A stretch of 64,000 bases of DNA from assembly GCF_026212465.1 (NCBI RefSeq), contig NC_080057.1, positions 21,596,147 to 21,660,146 of the forward strand. The letters are read 5' to 3'. The position numbers and the translations under genes were made by a program. The notes below the pieces were generated by a model. That model was not told the DNA's origin, did not search any database, and saw nothing but the letters and a program-made list of their open reading frames with translations. Numbering within the stretch: the first letter of the stretch is position 1; each line of letters begins with the position of its first letter. Of this stretch, positions 23,061 to 36,850 are shown piece by piece. Source of the DNA: Amaranthus tricolor (taxonomy: Eukaryota; Streptophyta; Magnoliopsida; Caryophyllales; Amaranthaceae).

Positions 23061-23280
23061 TGGCAAATAATTTTTTCTCGACAAAAGGAAAGGGAAAGTT
23101 TAAAACAACTCATAGTGAAGGTAAAAAATGATTGAGCCACTGCCTTAATGAGAATTGTTTTTCCTGATTTAAATATAAGTTTCTAAATCCATTCAGACTT
23201 TTAAAAAGATTGAAAAAATGTGGCTACACAGTGAAAAATGTAGTGACATATAAGTAATAAAAGATACAATTAAGGCCAAT

Positions 23281-23830
23281 CAAGGTGATTGATAATCAAT
23301 TAAGACTACCAAATAAAACGTTAATGTATAACTTCAAACATTTACTAGTGGAAAAAACCTCATATGTTGCAGCTTTTGGGGACTTGTATGTTGCGTTTAG
23401 GCCCCAAACACTTGTAATAGTAGCAAGTTAGATCATTTGTTGCTTTGGTTTAAAACTGGAGCATAAAAGTCATATATGTTGCTGCGGTTCTTTGAGAACC
23501 GCATCATATAATGTTGCACTATATGTTGCAGTTCACTTAGAACTGCAGCATATAATCTCCGCCCTTTTTTTTCATTTACACAGAACCGCAACATATATCC
23601 TATATTTTTTTGCCTAAGTTTTTCAATTACTTTTATGCTGCGTATTTTAAAAACCGTAGCATATGTAGCATATGTTGCATGGTACATAGCTTTTTTTTTC
23701 ATTAGTGATTACACGAGATTCTATAGTATTTACCCGTATGTTGAGGTGACCAATAATCAATTAAGAGTACCAAATAAAACCCTATTGTACAACTCTATAC
23801 ATTAAACGAGATTCTATAAATGTTACCCAT
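23281..23830 (+). repeat. Old tandem duplication interrupted by a CACTA element
   Basis: The phrase aataatcaattaag, then taccaaataaaac, occurs at about 23291-23320 and again at 23752-23780. The phrase acgagattctata occurs at 23712-23725 and again at 23808-23820. Together these define two diverged units of about 110 bases. The CACTA-type element is inserted in the first unit. Confidence 0.6.
23343..23707. mobile_element. Non-autonomous CACTA (EnSpm)-type element
   Basis: The ends tactagtggaaaaa and tttttttcattagtg are slightly mutated forms of the CACTAGTGGAAAA terminal repeat. They are flanked by a 3-base duplication ATT (23340-23342 and 23708-23710), the size typical of CACTA elements. The 365-base interior has many subterminal repeats of gcagcatat/atatgttgc in both orientations and no coding capacity. 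Confidence 0.75.
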
Positions 23831-24578
23831 ATTTATAGGCTTTCCTCCAAAAGAAAACTTAACATAAATTGTCATTTGATTATTAAGAGAATCGAGTATT
23901 ATCATAGCTTCAAAATAGATAGTAGATACCACTTTAAGAGTTCGATTTTCTTCAAGACCTCCCATCTCCTCACCTAATACCCTATACCCTTGTCACCTTC
24001 TATAATAATAAAAAGGAAAAATTGTCTAAATTAATCCAACCTATTTTCAATTCTTTGCTAATAATCCCATCTTTTGAAAATAAAAAATTACAATTTTATA
24101 GCCTTAATCCTTCTTGGATGATATTTTGTAAGCCACAATTGATGGGATATAAATGTAAAGACAATTACAATTTAGGCAAAGCTGATATTTTATAGTCTTG
24201 ATCATTTAGTTTTTTGAAATGTCCATCAGCACCAAACTAGAAGCAAAGTCGTATTATTAAAAATTTTTTCTAAAGGTTATTGGTAGGTAATGGAAAATAA
24301 GTTGGATTATTATAAAGGAGAAAGAAGAATTAAGATAACCTGATATAGCATATCGTTTTCTTAAAGGGTCCATTGACAATAAAATAAAAGCAAAACTTAG
24401 ATTATTATTTAATTTTCAAAAGGTAAAATTATTGACAAATAATGAAAAATTAATTGCATTATTCCCAAATAATATTTCCTCATAAAAAACAGTCATTACT
24501 CAGTGAGTCGTAACTCGTAGTTGTAACTATACAACAACTCTCGTCTTCTCAAAGAAATCGGTAGCAGCAATTGCTAAG
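23831..24578. promoter_or_regulatory. Upstream region of MED8
   Basis: The MED8 promoter should lie here. The block 24010-24330 has weak inverted similarity between its ends (aatccaacctattttc against gaaaataagttggatt) and may be an old miniature transposon. The 5' UTR probably starts near 24500. No clear TATA box was singled out. Confidence 0.35.
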
Positions 24579-27500
24579 ATGGAGGCGATGATGGGAGCAG
24601 TTCAGGATCAATCGCAGCAGAAGCAAGCACAACAACCTGCAAAAGCAGTGGATAGGCTTAATTCAGCAGTACAACAACAACTAAATTTGGAGTATATCAA
24701 AACTCGTGCCATTAGTCTCTTCAAAGCCATCTCTCGCATTCTTGAGGATTTTGATCTCATTTCTCGCTCCAATGCCGTCCCCAAATGGTATTTTTTTTCT
24801 TTCCTGCAATTACTTTTAGTTTGCGGCAAACCCTAATTCTTTTGGACGAATGCAAATTTCACCGTTTTAGGGTTTTAGTTTTTTTTCCTGGTCTATCTGG
24901 AAGCTGTGCTGATTTGTTGTGGAAAATTCTTGTTGTTTTAGTTTTTCAAAACTCTATTTATGGCAACCCTAGAAGGAATGATCTGTTTTTTTTGTCTATT
25001 CCCGTTGAAGGATCATTTTTTTGTTGATTTTGATTGAAATATGTTAGTTGATGATATTCTATGTTGAGTGCAATATGTTACCTTAACAATATGTTTGGAT
25101 AAGAATTTAGAAAGGAAAAGAAAATAAAGGAAAAACTTCCCTTGTTTGTCAAATAGGGAAAGGAAGGGAGAGACTTTTTTCTTCTGAATATTTCTACTAT
25201 TGGATTGATTTGTTCATCAACAAAATTGAGGAAACTGATCTCTATAAATCCCTTACTTCCAAATCCCTCACTTCTAATATTGTTATCCAAACAAAGTAAA
25301 TTGTATCCCTTCAAGTCCTTCCTTTTCTTTCCTTTCAATTTTCTCAATCCAAACAAAGTGTAACTGTTAAAAGGAAAATTGACTTTAGAAGGGAGGTATC
25401 AAGCATGAATAGAATTTTCCATTCAACGGCATGTTTGGCAACCTGAAATTCATTTTCAAATGCTGAATTGAATTGACCCAAATACTATTTTTGGCAAATT
25501 AAAATTTTTGAAATGTGGAATGAGGTCGATTCAATTCCAATGACAATGTCAATTGGGACAAATATCAAAATTTGAAAATTCTAAGTATTAAGTGTCAATT
25601 GAAGTACCAAAATTCAAATCCCCATTTTGAAATGAATTCCACATTGCTAAACATTACCCAATGACTAGGAGAAATTCAAATACGTTTTTTTAGTCAATGG
25701 CTTATATTGCGGAAGTAGTTTCATTTTCATTTTGGAGATATTCCAATGTAGACGTAGTTTCATGTTATTGTGTGTCATTTACTTTGTGCTTATGTCTGGA
25801 ACCAGGCAAGATGTTGTCGGTCAGTTTTCAATGGTGAATCTTGAGTTGTTCAGCATTGTGGAAGACATTAAGAAGGCCTCAAAGGCTTTTGTTGTTTATC
25901 CTAAGAATGTTAATGCTGAAAATGCTTCAAGTAAGTGGCTGTCCCTTAATAATTTTGTATACTTCTGCATACTTATGCAAATATAGGGTTTTGTATGCTA
26001 GGCGAGGAATACTAACTTTAATGTGAATCAAATTGCATCTGGAAACAATTATGATTAATTTGATTTTAAAATGTGATTGAGGTAGTCAAGTTTGTATTTC
26101 AAAGATTGCAAAATTTAGAGTTCATTACATAAGTGTCTAAAACAATTTTTATTAACGGGGGTTCGGTCTCACAAATTTGCATAGTATAACAATTTCATGA
26201 TAGAGAATGTATAACATGACGGAATTTTCTACACGAAAGAAGAATGTGCTGGAATACTGAAGGAGGGAAGTTTGGGGACTGAAGTAGAGTGAGAAACTGA
26301 GAATATACATTCACGGAACCAAAGACTGATAGACGAAGTCAGGACTATTAGGAACTGATTTAATGTACAAGAGATTCCTTATATCAACAATTTTTCCATG
26401 CAGTACTACCGGTCATGCTGTCATCTAAGCTCTTGCCTGAGATGGAAGTGGATGATAATCTTAAGAGAGAGCAGTTGCTACTTGGCATGCAAAATCTGCC
26501 TATACCCACACAAATTGAGAAGCTTAAGGTGGCTTGATGTTAGTGATTTTGTAAACTGCTCCTTAAATCAATTCTTTTTTAAAGATGACTGGTGATTGTG
26601 GCAGGCCAGAATTGACATGATTGCTGCAGCATGTGAAAGTGCTGAAAAAGTGATAGCTGATACTCGCAAAGCCTATGGACTGGATACCCGTCAAAAGGCG
26701 AGCACTATCCCTAATTTGGACAGGGCCTTTTCTGCCAAAATTCAAGAAAAGGAAAACTTACTACGCGCTGCTGTCAACCACGGTGAAGGTGAGCCTTTCA
26801 ATAGTCCAAAATATCTCTTTATTAGGAATGTGATGTTATTTGCAAGGAAAATATCTGTGTGCTGACTCCCTGACAACTGTATTCCAATGTTGAAAAAGTG
26901 TTCCTGATGCACCCCTAGACATTGAAGCCCAAGGCACAAGTGTCTGCAACTTTGTGGTGCACTTCATGTGCAAAAAAGTGCCGAGGCACTCAAAAAGCGC
27001 ACTAGCTGCATTTCTTTATCTGCAACCTGTTTCCCGACACAGGACTTTTGATTTTAAGGATTGAAATTTCCTCCTCATTTCAACCTTGCCAAAGTGCACT
27101 TTGAGCCTTTTTAAATATTGTTATTGACTCATGATTCACTTTATCCCCTTTTGTGTTTGTATTCGACTCGACTGGACTTATGTTTTTGTGATTTTTTCTT
27201 GTAATTAAATAATTGATTCCTGTAATGGTTGCAACTTGCAAGGCCAGTCAATACCTATGGCCTCTATTTGGTTAGTGATAGGCTTCTGGGTGTTGTGACT
27301 TGTGAGTGATTGGTGCTTATGTAATCAATTTTTGTCGTGATATATGGAATAGCTCTTTGCTTCCTTCGGTAGTGTTACTAAATTTTTATAGTCATGTTGT
27401 GGATTTATAGATGATAAGAGGACCCTTTGGAACCCTGAGTTAGAGGAGGAGGAGGGGTAACTAATGCAGATCTAGTGAAAACTTGTCATTTTTTCCTGGT

Positions 27501-30500
27501 TTAGTGGCTAACTGGATACATTGCTAGTATGCTCTCTTTCTCATGCCTGACCCTTTTTTTCAGGAAAAATATGATTGTGTGTTTGTTTTGGTAGTTTTTT
27601 TTTACCTTAGAAGTGATTGATCTCTATGTTCTATTTTGGGCAGGTTTAAGGTTGCCTGTAGACCAGAGACAAGCAGTTAGTTCTCACCTCCCTTCACATC
27701 TTGTCGATGTTCTCCCTCTCAGTGATGCGCAGCAGACTTATAATGATGGATCTGGTATATAAAAGTTTTGGTGTCTTCATGTATGAGCTTCAGCTGTATT
27801 CCGTCATTATTTTGTTTCTCAATGTTATTCTTACGGTGAAAATTTTCCACTTTCAGGTATGTATTCAAAGAATCCTCCTATGATGTCTAGCAATCAGAGT
27901 AGTCAGGGTACTCCACAGCAGGTTTGTATCATGTATATGATGTGCTATACTTCTCTCAAATTCTGGACTGAAATGCTTTCAAATTTGCTTTGGTTTCTTG
28001 CCTTCTGTTTGGAATTTTCTTTTCTTCTCCTCCCCTCCTTTTCTGACAGTTCTTTATTGCCCAATAATTATATAATAATATTTAAACAAAGAGTAATTAG
28101 AGAGAAAAAAAAAGAGCTCACATCGTTTTATCTTATCTTCCTAAAAATATGAAGAAATCCAATTATCCACCCTGAACAAGCAAAGTCAATAATCTCCTCA
28201 AGACTTTCTTGAAGAGTGGCATCCTGGCACTTGTGTGGTTCCTGTTTTTGCATTAATCGGCATTTAGTCAAGCCTTGTCTCTCATTGTGGTTATGTGCTC
28301 GGGTGCTGTCTCTGCCGCCGACCGACTGATCAAAAACCTTTCTCTTGGCGTTGACTGATCTTCTTATTTCTTTAAATGCTTGCACTCTTCCATTTTATTG
28401 TCCAAATTATATTCTTTATAACTCAAGATATGTAATTTTTTTACCAGCTGAATTGGAGTCTATGTTCTCTCTTTATTACACATCTGGTAATAAAAACATA
28501 TTTTCTAGAACTCTTATTTCCTATGTTACTTGGACTCGGGTATTTATGTTAGATAGTGGTTTGTGTCCAAGTGTTGAATACGTCTAAACATTCAATTTTA
28601 CATCTAAACTGAAGTGTCTAAGTGCCATACCAATGTCCGAGGATCAAGGATCGAACACGGGTACGTGAAGCAAAATGAAGAGCTCGAGTAACAAAGCTTA
28701 ACTCTGCATTTTGCAGTTATTCTAGTGCTTAATTTCAAAATTGAATTATAAATTTATTGACAAAGCCAAGGTTGTGACTTCTGTAGACTTTTGTTGGGCA
28801 ATCTATGACTTGTCTTCTGCTTCTGATTGTCAAATGTTCTTCCTTATTATATTGAAGAAATGATGCATGATTCAGTGTGAATTTCTTGGTCCTATTAGTC
28901 GGTTGAAAACAAATCTGATGCAGGCTTCTGGAGCACAGCTTCTTGGAAGATCAGTGCCTTCTCCTTCTACTGCCACAGTTGCATCTTCCTTTGATAATAC
29001 AGCATCTCCGATGCAATATGCAAATTCTCCTAGATCTGGTACAAACATAATGAATGCACCTTCTCCCCAGCAGCAAACACTCCAACAGCAACATCTGCAA
29101 CAACAGAGGAAAATGATGCAGCTTGCTCCTCAGCAGCAGCAGCAGCAGCAGCTTCTTGTTCAGCAGCAATATAGACAATCTGCCATGCAAGGTTTGACTC
29201 AGGTAATTGTGCACATGCTCCAAGTTGGTAGTTCCAAGAATTCAAGTCTTTTGTGGTTTGCAATTGGCCCTTAATTTGTCTTTTTCGATTCGATAAGTTT
29301 TTTTGGAACTATTAATTACACTCGGCCATATTTCTGGATGTGCTCTCTGGTACGTTCGTCGATTAATCTTTGTTTTTTATTTTTTAGTTTTTGAATCATG
29401 ATGTTTTGATAGTTATGTTTTCTTGGACAGTTTGATCTCCATGTTGCTGCTGTCCATTTTGTGATGGATGTTACCGTCCATGCTAGAATTGCATGTAGTA
29501 ATGATGTGGTTTTGAGATTTTATATATTGATTCTGGTGAGGGTTTTGATCTAATGCACATATAAGGCCTCCGTTTCATGAAGACATTACATATAGATTCC
29601 TGACTAGAGTGGTCATTTATATGGTTAATAGTCTTAAAATAGTAGAGTATTGTTTCTTCTAGTGAGATGCTAAAGGGCTGATTCGTAGAATGGAAATCTC
29701 ATGATGGTCACAATTTCCTGTTTTTTATTAGAATGTTATCTTTTATACTTGAATGGACTAATATTTTTCCCTTGAAGCATCTTTAAGTCACAATTGACCT
29801 TTTCCTTCGGAAATCTGTTTACATTAACAAATCTTATTTTTGATATCGCTCTATTTCCTGGTTTATGTTTTGTATCTATTAAATTTGGATTTGGATAATA
29901 AGTTTAACCCATGTTCCCTTTTTTTTTTTAATTTTGTATCTGCATTTTATTGTTCACACATTTCCGCTTTTGATTTTCATTTGCATGATACATTGATTGT
30001 ATTTGGAAAATGTTTTTGTTAATTTTGACCATATCTTATCTCCAAAGATTTTGGAGTCTGGATATTCATTGCCTTCTAATGGTGGATGATTATGAGTGCG
30101 AAAATTGAGGTTGCAGTATCTTTAAAGGAGTTTTTTTTTGCACCTGCCTTTCTTGTCAGCTCATCACTTTTGATTCTTAAGATGTGTCATTCAGAGTTGC
30201 TCATAACTTAGGAAGTTTTTTCTAGACTTCTTTGTGTACCTGTTGCAAATTTCTGAAGATATTAAAATGTTTGATGTGTGGAACTTGGAATTGGAAGAGC
30301 TGAAGAGAATTATATTTTCTCTCTGCATGGGGTCATACTTGAGCTATACTTCATATTTGGGGCTAAATATTTGTGGTTGAGTTATATTTGAGTCTCATGT
30401 GAAGTTCAAGATGAGGGAGATGATCTCTAGTCTTCATTTTTATTTGTTATATGCCTATATTTGTTTTTGTATTGATGTTTCTTTTCTCTGTTTGTTTCTG

Positions 30501-33500
30501 AGATTATAAAGGAATTGTGCTGTTTTTTGCATGAGAGGGGCAGGGTTGTTTTGGGTTGTGGCTAGCTATTACCCTTCCATTGCTTGAACAAACTCCCAAA
30601 GAGAAAAGTGTCATAAACAATTTAATTTCTGATGTTCTTTTTGATCAAATTGTCTCATCAATTTCTTGCAGAACCAATTACCACAACTACATGATATGCA
30701 GACTCAGGCACATCAGAAGTTCTCATCGGTATTCTCAATGACTCCTCAATATTTCACTGTATTTGCTCTGGAAATGTTTTTCTTATAAGTAAGAATACTT
30801 TATGTTGTCTGCTTGACAACTGGCCATCTGTAGACAACTTATGTATAGGTAGCATTCCACATGCTAGCCTTTAAGAATCTGTTTTTTTATTGTGCTTGCA
30901 CCTCCCAGAAATTATAGATAATCCCTTGAGTTGCTTAGTTTGATTATGCCATGGAAGTTTTTCTTTTTTTTTGGTAGCTGTACATGTATTATAAGCTGAT
31001 TTTTTTTTAATTCTGCTTCCTACTATTCTCTTACGGCCCATGTGTACTTGGTCATCAATGTTGGTAATTGGATTGGATTATAGTGAGATTTCCATAAAAA
31101 TTACATGTCATAATTATGGTAGGTAGCCTACCGTCAAGAGAGGCAACTTTGTATCTTATTGGCCGAGACATAAAGTTTTTAAAATCTACAAAACCCATGC
31201 TGTTCGCATTGCAAAGGTGTAAAAAAAATCGAGTTTTAGTTGGTTTAATGGATATATCTTGGTCTTGCTAATATTTGGCAGTACAACATCACCCCATCAC
31301 CATGATTGTTGTGGTGATGGCTTGATCGTTAGCAATATTGTGGCCAAAGCTACATTTTTGCATTGACCCTACCCTAAAATATTTGTTTTTTCTTCATGAA
31401 AGTCCATTTACTATAATACCATTTCTCCAAATGATGATTGATGGGAACAAATTTACACTTAAGTTGCATCACCATTCCATTTGTTTAATACCATCACCAA
31501 ATCGGCCACTAGGGTAAAGCGAAGAACTCTTACCTGTATTGTAGTTTGTGATTTATTGTAATAATATTGTATTGAATATGGATAGTGGGGGTATGTATTT
31601 CTAAGCTTGATGGTTGTGTTATCCCTCTTCATGTTTTTGACAGCTGCAAGGACAAAATCAGATGCAATTCTCTCAACCATTAGCGAGTCAACAATACCAA
31701 GCTAGGCAGCTTGCCGCTGGACATATGCAGCATGCTATTGGACAAAGCCAACTGAGTCAAGGAGGGCAGCTGAATCGTCATATTGGCCAATTTTCTGGAG
31801 CTGCTAACACAGCATTATTTAACGCTGCTCAGAACTCACCTAATTCTCCAGTGGTAGAACATGATTCTCATCTTTCACAGAAATAGTGATTGCATCTTAT
31901 CTTGAGTTCTATGCCCTTTCAACAATTTTGCTACAATCTTCATTGCATTGCACATTTGCATCAGACCTGATATTTTTGTTAATTTTTATTTTCATTCACT
32001 AGCTTTTAAACAGACATGCCAATGTAAAAAATCTAGGGTTGTCTGCTTCAACACATAGAGATATGTGAATACATCAGTTCACATCCATGATCTTTTTCGT
32101 GGTATTATCTTGTGTTGCCTGATTAGAATATGTTGATCACTCTCATATGATGTTCTTTATTAGATTGCATCATTTTTTTTTAATTGATGCTTATTTTTCT
32201 TTTTTTTTAACATGTTGAGTGATAAATGCCTCTTTTACAAATGACAATCGGTGGCTAATACTTTCTCCTGTGCAATGTTGTTCATTTTTAGATTGGATGT
32301 CTTGATGGAATAAACTTGATTGAAAAATGGTTTGAGAACTAGTTATATCATGGATAATGAGTGAACAGATCATAAATGAAACCAACAAACATATCATGAC
32401 TGATTTTGATGATTGATTATTATGAATACAAGCACCTGTGATTGGGAGAGAGGTAGGTGGTAAGGGAGTATAGGTATCCTTTCTGTGTACTGAATGTTTA
32501 CATTTTTTCAATGGAAACTAAAAAGAATCATCTGGATCATGAAGGAATTAGTGTTATGGTTCATTAAGTGTTTTTTTAATTCTCATCATCCATCTAGTTT
32601 GACGTGGCATCAATACTTGGGTGAAATAAGTGGGTATTTGATTTGTTCATTACCCTACATCAACCTGAAGAACAACACAATACCAAAGCCTTAATCTCAT
32701 AAAATGAGATTCGCTACATGAACTAATAATTTAGTCTTCAATCATATATTCCTCCTCCATTCACTCCTATCTCTTGTCATATTAAATTTTATCCCTTAAT
32801 ATTTTGTATTCATCCTCTTTTTTCCATTCAAATTGAATTTAGCCTTCTTTGTTCTCTTTTATAATCTCCATGGTTCCGAACTTCCAATCATCCACCCAAC
32901 ATCAACCTCAACTCAGATTGGGTCATCACATTATGATTCATGATCACAATTATATCACGGCCACAACGTAAAAAATTTTGAGCTCATCGTAAATTGTGAT
33001 GTTAGGCTATGACAAATCATACTCATTGCTAAAGTGGTAGGTGAGAATTATCTTGGCTGAAACTGCTTATAAGATTCAAACCCTTGGGTAGAGAGAACTA
33101 CTAACGATAGCAACAACATGCCACTATCCTAATGCCATGTGGCTCCCGCCTTGGGTAGTTACGAGGAGTTAGATGTACTCAACCTTACTCTTATAATAAG
33201 AGAGGTTATTTTAGATTCCAATAGCAGAAAAAAATATTTTAAAAATACTTAAAAACTACTTTTAAATGATTGACACAAAACATATAGCACAAGAGAATTA
33301 TTATAATTATACAATTACCACAATAATGTCAAGCCCTTAATCCCAATTGGCTATATGAACCATAAGAAATTAAATTGCGATCATATATTGGAATAAATGA
33401 TAATATAAATTGTTTTAAATGATATGGACAAGTATTTTATGCTCCTAAGTTTGTTTAGATATTGAAAATCATTTCGTAAAAAGTAAGAAATCATCCTAGT

Positions 33501-36500
33501 ATTTTATGTTCCTAAGTTTGCTTTAGACCTTGAAAGTCATTCCATAAAAAGTGAGAAGTGATCCTAATAAAGAAGTAGACTAATCTCATATACTTAAATC
33601 AATGTTAGTTTAATTAGAAGAATGTTAGGAATATTTATTTGGCACTATTAATTTATGAACTTTAAGATTATATTATATATTTTTTGATCTTCATTTCAGA
33701 TTTCCAACATGTCAGCTACAATGACGTCACAACCATTAATCCCAAGGATGCAGGTTAGTATTTAATGACTTTTATTTTCATTTTATTTTCTCTATTTATA
33801 TTTATAGATATTATGAGTACTTAAGTACCAAATTCGGACGCCTTTATAGATATATAATAAGTACATGCATGTTACTAGCTGTTTTATGCTGTGTATATTT
33901 AGTGAGCAAAATGCATCTTAAGTCTCCTTTGTTCAAGGCTATTATATACTCTTGTTTAGAGTTCATTGACGTCCAATTATCTCTTTTAGCTTACAAACTT
34001 AGATCTACCTGAGGTTATGATACCTGTATTAGTTTCGCATTCAAATTCTTATGCATGTTTATGGAATTTGACATCAATTTAGGTGAATTAGGGTGGAAGA
34101 GAATCCAATAAATTTTGAAAATTGTTTTTAGTATCCAAGAGAACACCATTTGTATCTCTTTACTTGAAATCAATTTCTTGACATCCTTAGATTTGATACA
34201 AATACTAGTGTTTTCCAGATTAGTAAATTTAAGGTTTAGTTAAGATGTTTTTATAAGTAGTGGTATTGTTTTGTTTCATGATGAGAATGATTGAGAAGCT
34301 CTCACTCTATTATTTTAAATAATTTATCTGTTCTTTTTTACTCGCAATATTGCTATAATAATCACTTTTCATTAGGTACTCTTATTTCACATATTGTTCT
34401 TTATATGCAAGAAAAAATAGTCAAGTGGAATCTTATTGATTCATATTAATATATATTTTCTAGATATTAAATTTTCATAATTTTTTGCTATGTATAATGT
34501 TAGATATTCTAGGTCAAAGATACTATTGCAAGTCATTAAAAGGACTATGGTTTGCAACATCTTCCTTTTTAGTTTGTTTCATGGTTTTGTTATATTTCTA
34601 ATTATAGCTATGACCAACACTTATTTTTTTATTCTCATCCACACATTTGACTTGTTTATTGATCTCATCCACCTACTTTTCACGCTTTCCCCTAAAGTGT
34701 TCTTTTAAGCTTTTTTCTACATGTTTTTTGATTTGCACAAGAAATGTACTTGCTGTAAACCTATGGGAACGAGAAAGTATTTGTTAATGATGTATTTCCT
34801 TTGTGCTAAAAGAATTACAAAAACAAAATGAGTGTCTATAAGGGTTGGGAAAAAAGATTTACTTTATGAGGAGCCGAAAGAATATGTGGATTGGATGAAA
34901 TATTAAGTTAAATGTGTGGATTCAAATAAAAGAAAGATTGTGGGCCACGGACAAAAATAGAATTGTATCAAATTATATGGGACAGACTAAAAAGGAAATT
35001 ATAGCAAATTATTTGTGACCGTGGGAATACTAGATATATGTTGCTATGGAATTTGGGAAGAGAATGAAGATTCTTTTCTGCTTTAGTTTTTCCATAATAA
35101 TTATCAAGGTTGTTCTTAGCTTTGTCGATGATGAGTTTCTCACTATGTTCGAAGCTTTCAACAAAGTTTGTTCTTTTACTTTGAAAGCTAAATGTATATA
35201 TTTTAGTTATTTGTAGATTTATAGATTATCGCTAGTAATCAATACTTCACATGGACAGTGTTATGGTTTACTAAGGTTGTGTTTAGTGATAAGCCACTTG
35301 GCCTTACGTTACAAGGTATATCTACATGGATGTTTTGGGTCATACTTGAACCTCTCCCTACTTTTGGGGAAAAAATTTACTTGAAGCTTTCTTCGCCAAG
35401 ATTTCACAGAAATATGGAATAGGCCACCGTAGTATTCTGGAGCATTTGCATTATATATTGGCCAAACTACAATTCATCTGATGTATGATATGATATGCCA
35501 ACTTTGGATCTTGGTTTCTCTCCCTCTCTTTTCTTTTTTCCTACTTGTTTTTATCCACGGGAATTTAAGTTCTTTGCTGGTACCTGTATGTAAAATATTA
35601 ATTGTGGTTTGTTCTAGTAAGAATATTTAGAACTGAAGAGGGAATAAAAGGAGACTAATAATCTGAAAGGCAAGTGTCGGGATGGTTAGATTTAGAATGG
35701 GAGAGGAGGGTGAGTGAGTGAGTGAAGGGTTCAATTTCTTATGTCTTATTTATAATCAGGTTTGGCCTAGGAAAGTGAAGTAAAGGATTAGAAGAGATTT
35801 TTTGTATGTCCCTCTTTAATAAACAATTTTCTTAATAAGTGAGGTGTGGAGTAGTGATATATCTCCCTCTTCTGATCTAGGTGGATTTTTACTGAGTGCA
35901 GCTTTATTAATTTCCCTCCATCCCCTTCGAGTGTTTCTTCATCTTACCATACCAACAAAAAAAAATTGGAATGATTTGGAAAGTAAAAATGATTGAGGTA
36001 CAAATCTCAAATTTTTGATAGTTGTCATAAGCCAAACCAGCAGGATATAAATTCAATATGACCCCCGCAAATACACTTGCATACAAGAAAAGCTTTCAGT
36101 GACTAGCTGTCTTCACATAATTAGTTGAAGAAAGAGCAGTTTCCGAGATCAGCGATTATTCTGCATTTCTTACTATAAGGGTATTGACTCTGTTTGATTG
36201 AAAAAATTTCCAGGGAAAATCTTCCGTTTCTGTTTACCCTGGAGTCTTCAAGTTGTTTATTGTTATATAAGTATAACCCCTAGCTACTGGTTTAGGGAGT
36301 ATCAACTTCAATTCTATGTCAATCTTTCACTCCCTTCTCCCCAACCCACCCCCGTTCCCTTCCACGCCACATTTGTTATTTTAAATGCATTCTATGGAAA
36401 ATATATCCTTTCCATTAACATTTTATATATATCTATATATGTATATATCTGGCCATTGTATAGTTGATGTGCATTGACAATTTACCTGTTTTCTTGCGTT

Positions 36501-36850
36501 AGTTTCCATTAGGTGGTGCTAACCCCCAAAGAGCGCTTCCTTCTCAAATTCTCAGTGATCAGAGTATGAGTCCCCTCCTTCCTTTACTACATGTTTTGCG
36601 TATATAGGGGGGTTATGAATGAGAAATTTTATTGGTTGCTTCAACTCAAAGCATTTTGTCTCTTTCACTCTTTGCAGTGTTTAATATGGGAGCAAATCAA
36701 GCCGGTATGATGAGTTTACCCCAGCAACAAGTTGGTGCTTTCGGAAACATGTCGCAGAATCCTCAGAATCTCCAACCGAATATGGTACCTCTCCAAAATG
36801 CACCTCAAAACTTGCAGAATTTCCAACAAAGGCAGCCGAATCAACAGTGA
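24579..36850 (+). CDS. MED8: Mediator of RNA polymerase II transcription subunit 8 (MED8)
   Basis: MED8 is a head-module subunit of Mediator, the nuclear co-activator linking transcription factors to RNA polymerase II. Twelve exons were read: 24579-24787, 25806-25930, 26404-26528, 26605-26788, 27644-27754, 27857-27921, 28924-29202, 30672-30728, 31644-31853, 33700-33753, 36503-36563 and 36678-36850 (stop TGA). All join in frame, giving about 550 residues, close to plant homologues. The N-terminal part has the family core (QQQLNLE, KAISRILEDFD, FSMVNLELFSIV, KAFVVYPKNVNAENA, ARIDMIAAACESAEK). The C-terminal half is glutamine-rich with (CAG)n tracts near 29133-29153. The exon 9 donor could be three bases earlier (31850). 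Intron 1 carries two miniature transposons and intron 9 a SINE. Intron 10 contains the 35016 boundary of the large duplication. Confidence 0.93.
25085..25365. mobile_element. Miniature inverted-repeat transposon in MED8 intron 1
   Basis: The left end atgtttggataagaatttag and the right end (reverse complement ctttgtttggattgagaaaa) are inverted relatives, followed by aaaggaaaagaaa-like stretches on both arms. It has no coding capacity. The superfamily is uncertain. Confidence 0.55.
25430..25665. mobile_element. Second miniature transposon in MED8 intron 1
   Basis: The left end catgtttggcaacctgaaat and the right end (reverse complement aatgtttagcaatgtggaat) are inverted relatives, each followed by a tcattt(t)caaa stretch. 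It is about 235 bases long and non-coding, of the hAT or Harbinger miniature type. Confidence 0.55.
28128..28385 (-). other. Unexplained open frame in MED8 intron 6, antisense
   Basis: A minus-strand frame of about 85 codons, slightly GC-richer than the intron around it, contains RRSVNAKRKVFDQ, ECAT-free polar stretches and a C-terminal SLEEIIDFACSGWIIGF. No family was recognised. It may be a captured or decayed transposon fragment, or chance. Confidence 0.2.
29203..30671. other. MED8 intron 7
   Basis: A T-rich intron of about 1.5 kb. No transposon ends, coding blocks or RNA genes were recognised. Confidence 0.5.
33010..33220 (+). mobile_element. SINE with tRNA-like head, MED8 intron 9
   Basis: A possible pol III A box (ttgctaaagtgg, about 33028-33039) and B box (gattcaaaccc, about 33074-33084) head the element. 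Its body shares ctatcctaatgcc, gtggctccc and gtactcaaccttac with the minus-strand copy at 7862-8062. The element lies in the same direction as MED8. The assignment to a plant SINE is from box structure and tail type, not from a database. Confidence 0.6.
33431..33566 (+). repeat. Two-copy tandem repeat of 67 bases
   Basis: The unit starting agtattttatg(c/t)tcctaag at 33431 recurs at 33498. It then continues through (t)tgaaa(a/g)tcatt and a taaaaagt(a/g)agaa stretch with some substitutions. It lies in MED8 intron 9. Confidence 0.75.

Noticed and set aside
28951..29263. Antisense frames rich in Leu or Ala over MED8 exon 7
   Set aside because: They are shadows of the CAG-rich glutamine coding tract.
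36198..36467. 89-codon frame in MED8 intron 10 (also at 57277)
   Set aside because: It is within an intron, lacks homology and owes its duplicate to the large duplication rather than to conservation.
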